From NCBI RefSeq assembly GCF_013408825.1, contig NZ_JACCBZ010000004.1, positions 124,001 to 188,000 of the forward strand: DNA of 64,000 nucleotides, written 5' to 3'. The position numbers and the translations under genes are program-made. Below, piece by piece: positions 7,920 to 17,169 of this stretch. How positions within the stretch are numbered: the stretch's first letter is position 1; the number at the start of each line of letters is the position of its first letter. The notes below the pieces were generated by a model. The model was not told the origin of the DNA, ran no database searches, and was given only the letters and a program-made list of their open reading frames with translations. The stretch comes from Mucilaginibacter tundrae (lineage in GTDB: Bacteria; Bacteroidota; Bacteroidia; Sphingobacteriales; Sphingobacteriaceae).

Positions 7920-9278
7920 ATGAAGATAAAAAATCGGTTGTCACTATATTTCAGTGCCATCAGCACCATTGTGTTGTTGATAGTTGAGATAGTAATTTGC
8001 CTTATCTTCAACTCTTTAATTAAAACTGATTTTTACAGCCATTTAATGGATAGGGCGACTGTTGCCGCCCAGGTTTATCTCGAAGCTGATGAGATTTCTG
8101 CTGACTCTTTAAGCCATGTACGAGAGCGTTATGTTAAGCGGTTACCCAGCGAAGTAGTGCGTTTTTATGATGATAAAAATACAGCATCATTCATAAAAGA
8201 TAAAGATCAGTACTGGACAGATGCAGTAATAAATCACGTAAGAAAATCAAAAGAATTGGAGTTTGCCGAAGGTAACAGGCAAACTGTAGGTATTTATTAT
8301 AATGATAACCAGGGTAATTTTGTGATTTTGGTTTCAGCAGTTGACGAGCAGGGTACCAAAAGAACTAAAGATTTAATTAAAGGTATGGCCGTATTGTTGA
8401 TCTGCTCAATGGCCATTCTGTTTTTAATTAGTCGTTGGTTTGCTAAAAAAAGCCTTGAACCGATAGATAAGTTAATTAAACAAATGCATAATGTTAGCGC
8501 CGGTAATTTAAGTTTGCGGGTTGATGAAGGTGATGGCAGGGACGAAATAAGTGAGCTGGCGGCTAATTTTAATAATTTGTTAAGCAACCTTGAGAACGCT
8601 TTTGAGTTACAGCAATCTTTTGTAGTGAATGCTTCGCATGAGTTACGCACACCCATCACAACAATAATTGGTGAGATCGAGATCTCACTGAATAAATTAC
8701 GAACACCCGGAGAGTATCAACAGGTATTACGCTCAATTTTAACAGATGCCGAGCGGTTAAATACAACCACTACCAGTTTACTTGAACTGGCACAGGTTGA
8801 CATGAATTTTACGCAGCTATTAGTAGCCCCTGTTGCCATTGATGAATTAATTTGGGAAATAAATGATTACTGGATAGCGAAAGCTGGTAAAGGGATGCTG
8901 ATAGTTAATATACTTAATTTACCTGATGATGCTGAAAATTTACAGGTAACAGCCAATAAATCATTGTTAACAGTAGCATTAAATAACATAATTGCCAATG
9001 CCTTTAAATTTTCAGCCAACAAACGTGTTAATTGCGATTTGTATGCCGATGATAAGCTCATTAAAATAACAATTACCGATGCAGGTGTCGGTATTCCGTC
9101 CGAAGAACATACAAAAGTATTTGAATCTTTTTACAGAGGTACAAATGGCAAATACTTTCAGGGTACGGGCGTAGGGTTATATGTTACCAATAAAATCATT
9201 AGTTTATTTAATGGAAAAATTGATGTTGATTCAACTGTCGGCATAGGTACGAGCATTGTAATTTCCTTTATTAGATAA
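7920..9278 (+). CDS. Sensor histidine kinase (efflux-operon two-component system)
   Basis: This 452-aa membrane kinase has TM1 at about 12-32, a periplasmic sensor region of about 115 residues, TM2 at about 153-168, then HAMP (170-225). HisKA contains phospho-acceptor H240 in S-H-E-L-R-T-P-I-T-T. The HATPase domain shows the N-box N-N-I-I-A-N-A-F-K, G1 D-A-G-V-G-I-P, F-box F-E-S-F-Y-R-G and G2 G-T-G-V-G-L-Y. All key residues are intact. It overlaps no gene but starts 3 bases after the response regulator, so they are co-translated. The small periplasmic domain resembles CusS-type sensors in size; the ligand, possibly copper, silver or another divalent metal, is inferred only from the RND neighbour. 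Confidence 0.93.
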   Translation: MKIKNRLSLYFSAISTIVLLIVEIVICLIFNSLIKTDFYSHLMDRATVAAQVYLEADEISADSLSHVRERYVKRLPSEVVRFYDDKNTASFIKDKDQYWTDAVINHVRKSKELEFAEGNRQTVGIYYNDNQGNFVILVSAVDEQGTKRTKDLIKGMAVLLICSMAILFLISRWFAKKSLEPIDKLIKQMHNVSAGNLSLRVDEGDGRDEISELAANFNNLLSNLENAFELQQSFVVNASHELRTPITTIIGEIEISLNKLRTPGEYQQVLRSILTDAERLNTTTTSLLELAQVDMNFTQLLVAPVAIDELIWEINDYWIAKAGKGMLIVNILNLPDDAENLQVTANKSLLTVALNNIIANAFKFSANKRVNCDLYADDKLIKITITDAGVGIPSEEHTKVFESFYRGTNGKYFQGTGVGLYVTNKIISLFNGKIDVDSTVGIGTSIVISFIR

Positions 9279-9322
9279 AATCTAATCCCATTCTAATGCC
9301 ATCTTAATACCACTCTAATACG
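9279..9322 (+). promoter_or_regulatory. Four phased 11-bp direct repeats, likely response-regulator binding sites
   Basis: Four consecutive 11-mers, AATCTAATCCC, ATTCTAATGCC, ATCTTAATACC and ACTCTAATACG, are head to tail with no gap (consensus AYTCTAATRCC). They end 7 bases before the -7 box of the efflux operon and cover where a -33 element would sit; no TTG is found at the expected spacing. An 11-bp phase is one helical turn and is typical for OmpR-family activators bound in tandem. Confidence 0.75.
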
Positions 9323-9329
9323 AGGAGGG

Positions 9330-9337
9330 TAGGTTTG
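9330..9337 (+). promoter_or_regulatory. -7 promoter element of the efflux operon
   Basis: TAGGTTTG is an exact match to the Bacteroidota -7 consensus TAnnTTTG, placed 20 bases before the ATG at 9358. No -33 TTG is found at the normal distance; the direct repeats occupy that place, suggesting an activator-dependent promoter. Confidence 0.7.
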
Positions 9338-9357
9338 TATATTCTATATATACAGAT

Positions 9358-10632
9358 ATGTGCTTAAGGTTTGCAATTGCTTTTACATTAATTAAAATTT
9401 GCGGGTTAGGCCCTGTCTATTCTGCTAATGCCCAAACAACATCTAATGACACCTTGGTCATTAATGTTAAACAAGCCGAAGATCAGTTCCTCAAAAATAA
9501 TTTACAATTAATAGCTCAACGTTATAATATTGATAATGCCAATGCGCAAATTATAACTGCACGGTTATTCCCTAATCCAAATTTTAGCTTTTCTAATGGT
9601 ATTTACGCGTCAGGCGTATCAAACCCATATGCTGAGCAAACTTATGGGCTGTCGCAATTATTCACAACTGCGGGTAAACGTAACAAGAATATCCAATTAG
9701 CAAAAATTAGTGTTGAACAAGCCAAATATCAATTTTTTGATATGTTGCGGACATTAAAATTTACCCTGAGAAATGATTTTTATACCATCTATTTCCAGGA
9801 GCAATCTGCTAAAGTTTACAATCAGGAAATCAATTCGCTGGCAAAAACGCTAACGGTATTTAAACAACAATATACGCAGGGCAACATCGCCGAAAAAGAA
9901 GTATTACGTATCCAATCGCAATTGTATTCATTGCAGGTTGAGTATAATACCCTGCAAACGAATATCGATACCGTTCAAAGCGAGTTTAAATTACTGATAA
10001 AAGCATCGCCACAGGTTTACATTCAACCTCAGGTCGATACTATTAACAACCAGGATATTGCCGCTACAGTCCCTTACCAGCGTTTACTGGATTCAGCCTA
10101 CGTAAACCGGTACGATTTAAGACTTGCGCAAACGGCAGTAGATTATAATGCGCTTAATTTAAAGTTGCAAAAAGCGACCGCGGTACCCGATGTATCAGTA
10201 TCCTTAAACTATGATAAGCTTGCCGCTTACGGTCAAAACTTTTTGGGTGGGGGTATTTCGTTTGATCTGCCGTTCTTCAACCGAAATCAAGGTGGCATAA
10301 AGCAAGCACGAATAGCTATCGATCAAAGCAAAATACAGTTCCAAAGTCAGCAAGATCAGGTGCAAAGCGATGTGGCAACTAATTACAAAACAGCCATCCG
10401 CCTTCAACAGCTTTATAATAGCTTCGATCCTACGTTCAAACAAAATTTCAATCACCTGATACAGGAGGTTTTTAAAAACTACCAGATGCGCAATATTAGC
10501 CTGCTGGAGTTTCTTGATTTCTACGACTCCTACAAAACCAACGTTTTGCAGTTAAACAACCTTGAGCTTAGCAGGGTTACCTCGCTGGAACAATTGAATT
10601 ACGTTACAGGCACTCCATTTTTTAATCAGTAA
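9358..10632 (+). CDS. TolC-family outer-membrane efflux protein
   Basis: This 424-aa protein has an N-terminal hydrophobic leader (about 1-26, ending N-A-Q) and two OEP repeats with long amphipathic helices. Typical features are L-F-P-N-P-N-F-S-F near residue 63, S-Q-L-F-T-T-A-G-K-R around 100, and D-L-P-F-F-N-R-N-Q-G-G-I-K-Q-A-R in the second repeat, which is diagnostic for the CusC/CzcC-type group. It forms the outer-membrane channel of the tripartite pump encoded with the next two genes, starting 13 bases upstream of the adaptor gene. Its promoter carries the repeats described above. Confidence 0.93.
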   Translation: MCLRFAIAFTLIKICGLGPVYSANAQTTSNDTLVINVKQAEDQFLKNNLQLIAQRYNIDNANAQIITARLFPNPNFSFSNGIYASGVSNPYAEQTYGLSQLFTTAGKRNKNIQLAKISVEQAKYQFFDMLRTLKFTLRNDFYTIYFQEQSAKVYNQEINSLAKTLTVFKQQYTQGNIAEKEVLRIQSQLYSLQVEYNTLQTNIDTVQSEFKLLIKASPQVYIQPQVDTINNQDIAATVPYQRLLDSAYVNRYDLRLAQTAVDYNALNLKLQKATAVPDVSVSLNYDKLAAYGQNFLGGGISFDLPFFNRNQGGIKQARIAIDQSKIQFQSQQDQVQSDVATNYKTAIRLQQLYNSFDPTFKQNFNHLIQEVFKNYQMRNISLLEFLDFYDSYKTNVLQLNNLELSRVTSLEQLNYVTGTPFFNQ

Positions 10633-10644
10633 ACATCAACATCA

Positions 10645-11745
10645 ATGTTTTTTAAATATAAAATATACTTAGCTTTTCCTTTAATCATTGCTGCCGCGGC
10701 ATTGCAAGGTTGCCATCATGCAGATGTAGCTGAACAAAAAGATACCAGTTTCCAGGTAACAGATACGCTGTTAAAAAGCCTGCTGGTTGATACGGTAAAA
10801 GATGCAGATGCCATATCAGAAATAACACTTACAGGTAGCATTGCGCCTGATGAGAATAAAATGGTGAAGGTTTTTCCTATGGTAAGTGGGGTTGCTGAAG
10901 ATGTACACGTGCAATTAGGCGATGTGGTACAAAAAGGCCAGACATTAGCTATAATGCATAGTGCTGAAGTTGCAGGATTTGCAAAAGATTATACATCGGC
11001 TGCGGCAGATTTGAGAAGCACACGCCGGGCTTATGAATCGGCCCAAGAAATGTATAAGGGCGGCCTTGCTTCGCAAAAGGATGTGGAAGACGCGCAATCT
11101 GATTACGAAAAAGCACAGGCCGAAAGTAAACGTGCTGGAGCAGTTGTGCAAATAAATGGCAGTGGGGCTCAAGGATATGTGATAAAAGCGCCAATATCGG
11201 GTTTCGTAGTAGAGAAGAATATTAACAGTGCGACACAAGTAAGGGCTGATAATAGCCAGAATCTGTTTACTATTGCCGATTTGTCAAGCGTGTATGTTTT
11301 GATCAATGTTTATGAATCAGATATATCAAGCGTAAGACAAGGCGATCCGGTTAAAATCACCACTTTATCTTATCCTGACAAAGTGTTCAACGGCACTATA
11401 GATAGAATTGATGATATGCTTGACCCCGATACTAAAGTGGTTCATGCAAGAGTAAAGATTGAGAATCCAGGCAATTTATTAAAGCCGGACATGTTTGCTA
11501 ATGTGCAGATCAAAGCAAAATCAGGCGAGAACTTGCCGGAGATTGATGCTAACACTATCATTTTTGACAATAACAAAGATTATGTGATTGTTGCCGATGG
11601 CAGCAAAGCTAAAGTACACATACAGCAAATAACGGTAGCTAAAAAAGTTGAAGATCGCGCTTATATCAGTAATGGTGTTAAAGCAGGCGACCGCATTATC
11701 GCTTCAAGGCAAGTATATCTTTATGAATCACTTAAAGATCAGTAG
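10645..11745 (+). CDS. RND periplasmic adaptor (CusB/CzcB-like membrane fusion protein), lipoprotein
   Basis: This 366-aa protein starts with a lipoprotein leader ending L-Q-G-C-H-H (lipid Cys at 23), so it is anchored to the inner membrane. The biotinyl-lipoyl-like half-motif G-D-V-V-Q-K-G-Q-T-L-A and the partner P-I-S-G-F-V-V-E flank a short helical hairpin; a beta-barrel domain and a C-terminal membrane-proximal domain follow. It is a membrane fusion protein joining the RND pump to the TolC-like channel. The N-terminal H-H-A-D-V could bind metal, which is inference. It ends 5 bases before the pump gene. Confidence 0.93.
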   Translation: MFFKYKIYLAFPLIIAAAALQGCHHADVAEQKDTSFQVTDTLLKSLLVDTVKDADAISEITLTGSIAPDENKMVKVFPMVSGVAEDVHVQLGDVVQKGQTLAIMHSAEVAGFAKDYTSAAADLRSTRRAYESAQEMYKGGLASQKDVEDAQSDYEKAQAESKRAGAVVQINGSGAQGYVIKAPISGFVVEKNINSATQVRADNSQNLFTIADLSSVYVLINVYESDISSVRQGDPVKITTLSYPDKVFNGTIDRIDDMLDPDTKVVHARVKIENPGNLLKPDMFANVQIKAKSGENLPEIDANTIIFDNNKDYVIVADGSKAKVHIQQITVAKKVEDRAYISNGVKAGDRIIASRQVYLYESLKDQ

Positions 11746-11750
11746 CAGAG

Positions 11751-14700
11751 ATGAATAAGTTTATAAATGCTGTAATTTCCTTCGCGTTAAAAAATAAGTT
11801 CTTCATATTTTTTGTCACCGCCCTTTTGGCTGTGGCAGGTTATATAAGTTTTAAAACCATCAGTATTGATGCATTTCCGGATGTTACCAATACCGACATC
11901 ACCATTATAACCCAATGGCCCGGTAGAAGCGCCGAAGAGGTTGAAAAATTTGTTACCCGCCCGATTGAACTGGCGATGAACCCGGTTGATAAGAAGACCA
12001 GTGTAAGATCATCATCGCTTTTTGGCTTATCGGTAGTAAAAATAACTTTTGATGATGATGTGGATTACGACTACGCACGCTTGCAGGTTAATAATCACAT
12101 TGGCGATGCTGTTCTTCCTGACGGCACAAATCAATCCATTGAACCGCCTTATGGCCCAACGGGTGAGATTTTCAGGTATACTTTAACGAGTAACACCAAA
12201 TCTGTCCGTGAGTTAAAAACTATTGAAGACTGGGTAGTTGACCGCGAAATTCGCGCGGTACCTGGTGTTGCAGACTTAAATAGCTTTGGTGGTGAAGTGA
12301 AAACCTATCAAATAACCGTCGACCCTAAAAAAGCAGTTCAATACAATGTTACGCCATTACAGTTGTACGATGCGGTATCAAAAAGCAACGTTAACGTTGG
12401 TGGTGATGTAATTGAGCAAGCGGGGCAGGCTTATGTGGTTAGAGGGATCGGCTTGTTGAATAACATCGACGAGATCAAGAACATCGTTATTAATAATGTA
12501 AAAAATACCCCTATATATGTAAAAACCCTGGCCGAGGTTACCGAATCGGCCTTGCCTCGTTTAGGCCAGGTAGGCCGTGATAAGGACCCCGATGTGGTTG
12601 AAGGGATTGTGGTAATGCGTAAAGGGGAAAACCCAAGCGTTGTTATCAAAGCCCTGAAAGAAAAAGTCGCGGAGCTTAACAACTCCATTTTACCTGATGG
12701 CGTTAAGATCAGCACATTCTATGATCGTGAAACGCTGGTAAACTTCGCCACTGATACGGTACTGCATAATATGTGCGAAGGTATTATCCTGGTAACGGTT
12801 ATCGTGTTCCTGTTTATGGCTGATTGGCGTACTACGCTGATTGTGTCGCTTATCATTCCGTTGGCTTTACTATTCGCCTTTATTTGTTTGAAGCTGAAAG
12901 GCATGTCGGCCAACTTATTATCGATGGGGGCGATAGACTTCGGTATTATCATTGATGGCGCGGTAGTTATGGTTGAAGGGATTTTTGTGATCCTCGACCA
13001 ACGTTCAAAAGAGGTAGGTGAGGAGAACTATAAAAAGCTGAGTAAGCTCGGTATGATCAAACAAGCTTGTTTAGTTAATGGTAAGGGTATTTTCTTTGCT
13101 AAGCTGATCATCATTACCGGTTTATTGCCAATCTTTAGTTTCCAAAAGGTTGAAGGTAAAATGTTCTCGCCTTTAGCGTGGACATTGGGTTTCGCCCTTT
13201 TAGGTGCATTGCTTTTAACCTTCACATTTGTACCGGCGCTTGCCAGTATATTGCTTAATAACGAAGTTAAAGAGAAACATAACCGTTTCCTTGAATTTGT
13301 TACCCGCAATGCAATGAGGTTTTACGACTTCTGCTTTACCGGCCGAAAGATCGCTTTCCCGATAGCGATAACGGCATTGGTCATCAGTTTAGGCTGTTTT
13401 ACATTACTGGGGACTGAATTTTTACCTGAGTTAAATGAGGGTTCAATTTATGTACGAGCTACAGGCCCGTTAAGCATTTCTTTAGGCGAGTCTGTAAAGC
13501 TTGCCAACGAGATCCGTGGAATATTCCTGAGTTTTGATGAGGTAAAACAAGTGGTATCGCAAACCGGCCGACCTAATGATGGTACGGATGCTACAGGCTT
13601 TTACAATATTGAATTTCACGTTGATATTTATCCCGAAGATCAATGGAAACGTAAGGAAACCAAGGAACAACTGATCCAGCGGATGCAGGATAAGCTCAAA
13701 TTTATACCAGGGATCGATCTCAATTTTTCGCAGCCAATATCGGATAACGTAGAGGAAGCTGTTTCCGGTGTAAAAGGTTCTATCGTAGTTAAAATGTTTG
13801 GTGATGACTATAATTACATTGAACATAAAGAGGATACCATATATAATATCCTAAAAGGTGTAAAAGGAATAGAAGATCTGGGGATTATTCGGAATTTGGG
13901 ACAACCTGAATTGCAGATCGATCTTGATCAAAGCAAGATGGCACAATACGGTGTTGTTGCCGCCGATGCCAACGCGGTTATTGAAATGGCTATAGGCGGC
14001 AAAGCTGTTACCCAGATATATGAGGGCGAAAAGAAATTTGACCTTCGTATACGTTATCCTGAAGATTTCCGTAATAACGAAAATTCTATCGGTGATTTAC
14101 GGGTGCCAACTTTAAGTGGTAACAATGTGCCTTTGCGTGAAATTGCCAGTATCAAGAAAACAACCGGTATCAGTATCATTTATCGTGATAAAAATCAGCG
14201 TTATGGCGCTATAAAGTTCTCAATCCGTAACCGCGATATGGGTAGCACCATTGCCGAGGCGCAGGCCAAAGTTAATCAGCAGATAAAACTTCCAAGAGCA
14301 TACCATTTGGAGTGGGCTGGTGATTTTGAAAACCAGCAACGTGCCACCAAGCGATTATCACAAGTGGTGCCTATTAGTTTGCTTATTATCTTCTTCATCT
14401 TGTTTATACTATTCGGTACTATAAGGGATTCGCTGTTAGTGCTTAACAATGTGCCATTCGCTATTATGGGTGGCATACTGGCCTTGCTAATAACAGGTGT
14501 AAACTTTAATATATCGGCAGGTATTGGCTTCATCGCGCTATTTGGTATCTGCGTGCAAAATGGGGTAATACTAATTACCAGGTTTAAAAGCAATGTGAAG
14601 GAGCTAAAGCATCATGCAGTATGGAAATCATTCCCTGATGCTTTACGCGCTGGGGTAGAAGATCGTTTACGCCCAATATTAATGACCGCGATGATGGCAG

Positions 14701-14882
14701 CTATAGGTTTATTACCTGCAGCAATGTCGCATGGTATAGGTTCCGAAGCTTCTAAGCCGTTGGCAATCGTGGTTATCGGTGGGTTAATTACCAATACAAT
14801 ATTTAATCTTTTCATCTTTCCAATCGTCTTCTACTGGTCATACCGCAAGCGGGTTGAGAGTGGTGATGTGGGAAGACTTTAA
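11751..14882 (+). CDS. Heavy-metal efflux RND transporter (CusA/CzcA family)
   Basis: This 1043-aa inner-membrane proton/metal antiporter has the usual twelve-helix RND plan: helix 1 at about 14-30, a large periplasmic loop to about 340, helices 2-7, a second loop from about 570 to 870, and helices 8-12. The heavy-metal RND signature D-F-G-I-I-I-D-G-A-V-V-M-V-E lies in helix 4 and carries the two Asp residues used in proton relay. It extrudes heavy-metal ions; monovalent Cu/Ag versus divalent Co/Zn/Cd cannot be decided from the motif alone. The last gene of the operon, it is followed by a 13-bp hairpin. Length is normal and the frame is intact. Confidence 0.95.
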   Translation: MNKFINAVISFALKNKFFIFFVTALLAVAGYISFKTISIDAFPDVTNTDITIITQWPGRSAEEVEKFVTRPIELAMNPVDKKTSVRSSSLFGLSVVKITFDDDVDYDYARLQVNNHIGDAVLPDGTNQSIEPPYGPTGEIFRYTLTSNTKSVRELKTIEDWVVDREIRAVPGVADLNSFGGEVKTYQITVDPKKAVQYNVTPLQLYDAVSKSNVNVGGDVIEQAGQAYVVRGIGLLNNIDEIKNIVINNVKNTPIYVKTLAEVTESALPRLGQVGRDKDPDVVEGIVVMRKGENPSVVIKALKEKVAELNNSILPDGVKISTFYDRETLVNFATDTVLHNMCEGIILVTVIVFLFMADWRTTLIVSLIIPLALLFAFICLKLKGMSANLLSMGAIDFGIIIDGAVVMVEGIFVILDQRSKEVGEENYKKLSKLGMIKQACLVNGKGIFFAKLIIITGLLPIFSFQKVEGKMFSPLAWTLGFALLGALLLTFTFVPALASILLNNEVKEKHNRFLEFVTRNAMRFYDFCFTGRKIAFPIAITALVISLGCFTLLGTEFLPELNEGSIYVRATGPLSISLGESVKLANEIRGIFLSFDEVKQVVSQTGRPNDGTDATGFYNIEFHVDIYPEDQWKRKETKEQLIQRMQDKLKFIPGIDLNFSQPISDNVEEAVSGVKGSIVVKMFGDDYNYIEHKEDTIYNILKGVKGIEDLGIIRNLGQPELQIDLDQSKMAQYGVVAADANAVIEMAIGGKAVTQIYEGEKKFDLRIRYPEDFRNNENSIGDLRVPTLSGNNVPLREIASIKKTTGISIIYRDKNQRYGAIKFSIRNRDMGSTIAEAQAKVNQQIKLPRAYHLEWAGDFENQQRATKRLSQVVPISLLIIFFILFILFGTIRDSLLVLNNVPFAIMGGILALLITGVNFNISAGIGFIALFGICVQNGVILITRFKSNVKELKHHAVWKSFPDALRAGVEDRLRPILMTAMMAAIGLLPAAMSHGIGSEASKPLAIVVIGGLITNTIFNLFIFPIVFYWSYRKRVESGDVGRL

Positions 14883-14921
14883 TGCTACATTGATACCCCT
14901 TTAAATATATTAATCGTTAAT

Positions 14922-14950
14922 AACAAATGCAGCCAGTGGCTGCATTTGTT
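14922..14950 (+). terminator. Hairpin at end of the efflux operon
   Basis: A perfect 13-bp inverted repeat (AACAAATGCAGCC / GGCTGCATTTGTT) with a 3-nt loop starts 40 bases after the RND stop codon. A T-run lies about 10 bases further on (14960-14966), so termination may be weak or assisted. Confidence 0.7.
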
Positions 14951-15078
14951 GGTTAAAGGCTTTTTTAGGGTATTCTATTAACTTTTATGGCGATTGGCAT
15001 GTTAAATTAATTAATTTAAATAAATGTGCTTGTGAATTATTTATTTAGGTAACTTAGCTAATAAAACCTAGACAATTC

Positions 15079-17160
15079 ATGAAAACCCAAGCCGACAAAA
15101 AAGATCTTTTTGATCGAAACCCAAAATTTCTTGAAACGGATAAAGCTGCAGTAAAAGCCATTGTGCAGGCAGCGGTAAATGTTGAACTATTTACTATTCC
15201 GCTTTACATGACCTCTTTGTATTCTATACAAGGGATGCACCAAATTACAGGACAAAACAACCTTTATCAGGGCCGTTTATGGCCGGGATTAGCGCCAACC
15301 TTCAGACCGGGAAGTGGGTTATCATCCAATAAACCTGAAAATGAAAGGGCGTTTAATACCATTTTTAGTGTTTTTATTGAAGAGATGCTGCATTTGCAGT
15401 TAGCCTCTAACTTAGCTAACGCGGTTGGTGTTACGCCGGTATTTACGCAAATGTCGCCGGCAAGTGACAATTATGCATGGAACTGCTATAGCGAAGATTC
15501 AACGGTTATACCTAATATAATCGACTTTAAGGATTGTGAACCTATTTATAATAAAGTTGATTACAGCAAGATACGTGTTAAGCTGGATGAACTAAATTAT
15601 ACACAAAATGACCTGTTTTTGGCGATAGAAGCGCCGGAGGAAGAAGCTAGGGCGCGTATTAAAGAAAGTGAGCAGTATAAATATTTCCCGATAGCGCCAT
15701 TTAAAGACTGGAAAGAAGGCGATAAGCTACCTATGTTTGGCGGTATAGGCCAGATGTACCAGTGTTTATGGGATTATTTTGATATCACTTATAAAAGTGA
15801 AACCGGGGAAGTAACTACGTTGTGGGAAGAAATATACCAACCGGCATCTATACAACAGGATATTTTTAATACGGTATCAAACGGGCACCCTTACAAGGAG
15901 TTTCAGCATATGCAAACTACCGTTGAGGGCTGGCTTCCTGAAGAAGCTAAAAATGTTGTATTTAAACTGATCTCGGCTATTACAGATCAGGGCGAAGGGG
16001 CGGATATCACCAAAAATCTACGTCCATCTTTTGGGTTGCAAATGGTAAAACCAGATAATCAGGCAGCAGATGATGCATTGAAAGCCGATTATCCTTCATT
16101 TACGGATAGTGGCAAGCCTGCGCCATCTTCTCATGCTTTTGCCCGTTTTAAAAATGGTGAAGAGGATCATTATGAAAGATTCGAAAAAATCCGGGATGAT
16201 TTGCAGGCCGGTAAAATTGTAACCTGGCCAACATGGCATAAAACAGTAAGGCCAGGCCCAAACAAATGGAAAGCTGAAGACCTTAAAACTTCGGACTACG
16301 ATAAAAATAAATATCCATTGCCGTCGGCAGAGGATATCGCGGCAGCGCTAAACCGCCTTAATGACCCAAGTGGAGTAATGGATCTGGCTGATCCAAAACG
16401 AGATGCTAACTACAAGCAGTTTTGCGAGATTGCCACAGGCGCTATAGCTGGTATTACTACCGTACTTGATAATTACTGGAAAGATAGTACTGTTGGTTTC
16501 CCGTTTCCGTCAATGGGTGGTTCGGGCGATAGATTGATGATGTGTTGGGCGGTGTTTGGCCAATTGCCAAACTTAGCAACAGGTGTGCAGCCAATAGTAA
16601 ATGGTTATTTGTACCATGCATGCCAAGGTATGGACTTAAGCGGTAACCCGCCTGATAACACTTGTGCATCGGCAGAGATTTATCATAATTGCCGTGGTTC
16701 AAACTCATGTAAGGCACAGGGGGGCTGCGGATTTGTACAACAGGTTGGTCAATCAAAATCATGTGGATCGAGCGTTATGTCTTTAAAAACTGCAGAGAAC
16801 TTGTGTGGTGGCCCTGCTCCAAAACCTACAACATCAACTGTTTATAGCGCGCCTGCAGATAATGTTTGTGCAAGCTTTGGTGGCTGCGCGGTTCCAATCT
16901 CAGCGTCACAAATATACCCGGTAATTAGTACCGGTGCCGATAATAAGCCGGTAACATCAGGTATCATGGAGCTTAACGATTTTGTGGGAAGGCAGCATAC
17001 CATACAAAAACTACCCGGAAATATTGATTTTAAAACAGGCGATATGGTATACGATACAGCTTGGGCAGCATTTACACAGGTATTAGAAAGCCGTAAGGCA
17101 CCGGTACCTGCTAAACCTAAAACAAGCGATATCCGTTTAGTATTTCCACCATCTACCTAA
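15079..17160 (+). CDS. VioB-type ferritin-like protein with Cys-rich C-terminal region; candidate MNIO substrate
   Basis: This 693-aa protein has no signal peptide. Residues about 22-235 resemble the ferritin-like domain found in VioB/RebD-type iminophenylpyruvate-dimer synthases: E36 in V-E-L-F-T-I-P-L-Y and the E101-E102-x-x-H105 motif in F-I-E-E-M-L-H-L-Q-L. These could bind one or two irons. The middle (about 240-500) is unassigned. Residues 515-603 hold nine Cys (515, 529, 538, 544, 550, 562, 576, 597, 603), including the regular core C-x5-C-x5-C (C-R-G-S-N-S-C-K-A-Q-G-G-C). The DUF692/MNIO gene starts 9 bases after the stop, followed by a DUF2063 gene. By analogy with bufferin and methanobactin loci I infer that these cysteines are the MNIO substrate. 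The alternative is that they only form disulfides or bind metal. Confidence 0.8.
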   Translation: MKTQADKKDLFDRNPKFLETDKAAVKAIVQAAVNVELFTIPLYMTSLYSIQGMHQITGQNNLYQGRLWPGLAPTFRPGSGLSSNKPENERAFNTIFSVFIEEMLHLQLASNLANAVGVTPVFTQMSPASDNYAWNCYSEDSTVIPNIIDFKDCEPIYNKVDYSKIRVKLDELNYTQNDLFLAIEAPEEEARARIKESEQYKYFPIAPFKDWKEGDKLPMFGGIGQMYQCLWDYFDITYKSETGEVTTLWEEIYQPASIQQDIFNTVSNGHPYKEFQHMQTTVEGWLPEEAKNVVFKLISAITDQGEGADITKNLRPSFGLQMVKPDNQAADDALKADYPSFTDSGKPAPSSHAFARFKNGEEDHYERFEKIRDDLQAGKIVTWPTWHKTVRPGPNKWKAEDLKTSDYDKNKYPLPSAEDIAAALNRLNDPSGVMDLADPKRDANYKQFCEIATGAIAGITTVLDNYWKDSTVGFPFPSMGGSGDRLMMCWAVFGQLPNLATGVQPIVNGYLYHACQGMDLSGNPPDNTCASAEIYHNCRGSNSCKAQGGCGFVQQVGQSKSCGSSVMSLKTAENLCGGPAPKPTTSTVYSAPADNVCASFGGCAVPISASQIYPVISTGADNKPVTSGIMELNDFVGRQHTIQKLPGNIDFKTGDMVYDTAWAAFTQVLESRKAPVPAKPKTSDIRLVFPPST

Positions 17161-17169
17161 TCAATAATT

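Noticed and set aside
8297..8659. 120-aa minus-strand frame inside the histidine kinase gene
   Set aside because: Antisense shadow; the sense frame is intact through HAMP and HisKA.
9279..9322. Tandem 11-mers as a CRISPR or minisatellite
   Set aside because: Units are far too short for CRISPR, there are no spacers, and their position before a -7 box points to a binding site instead.
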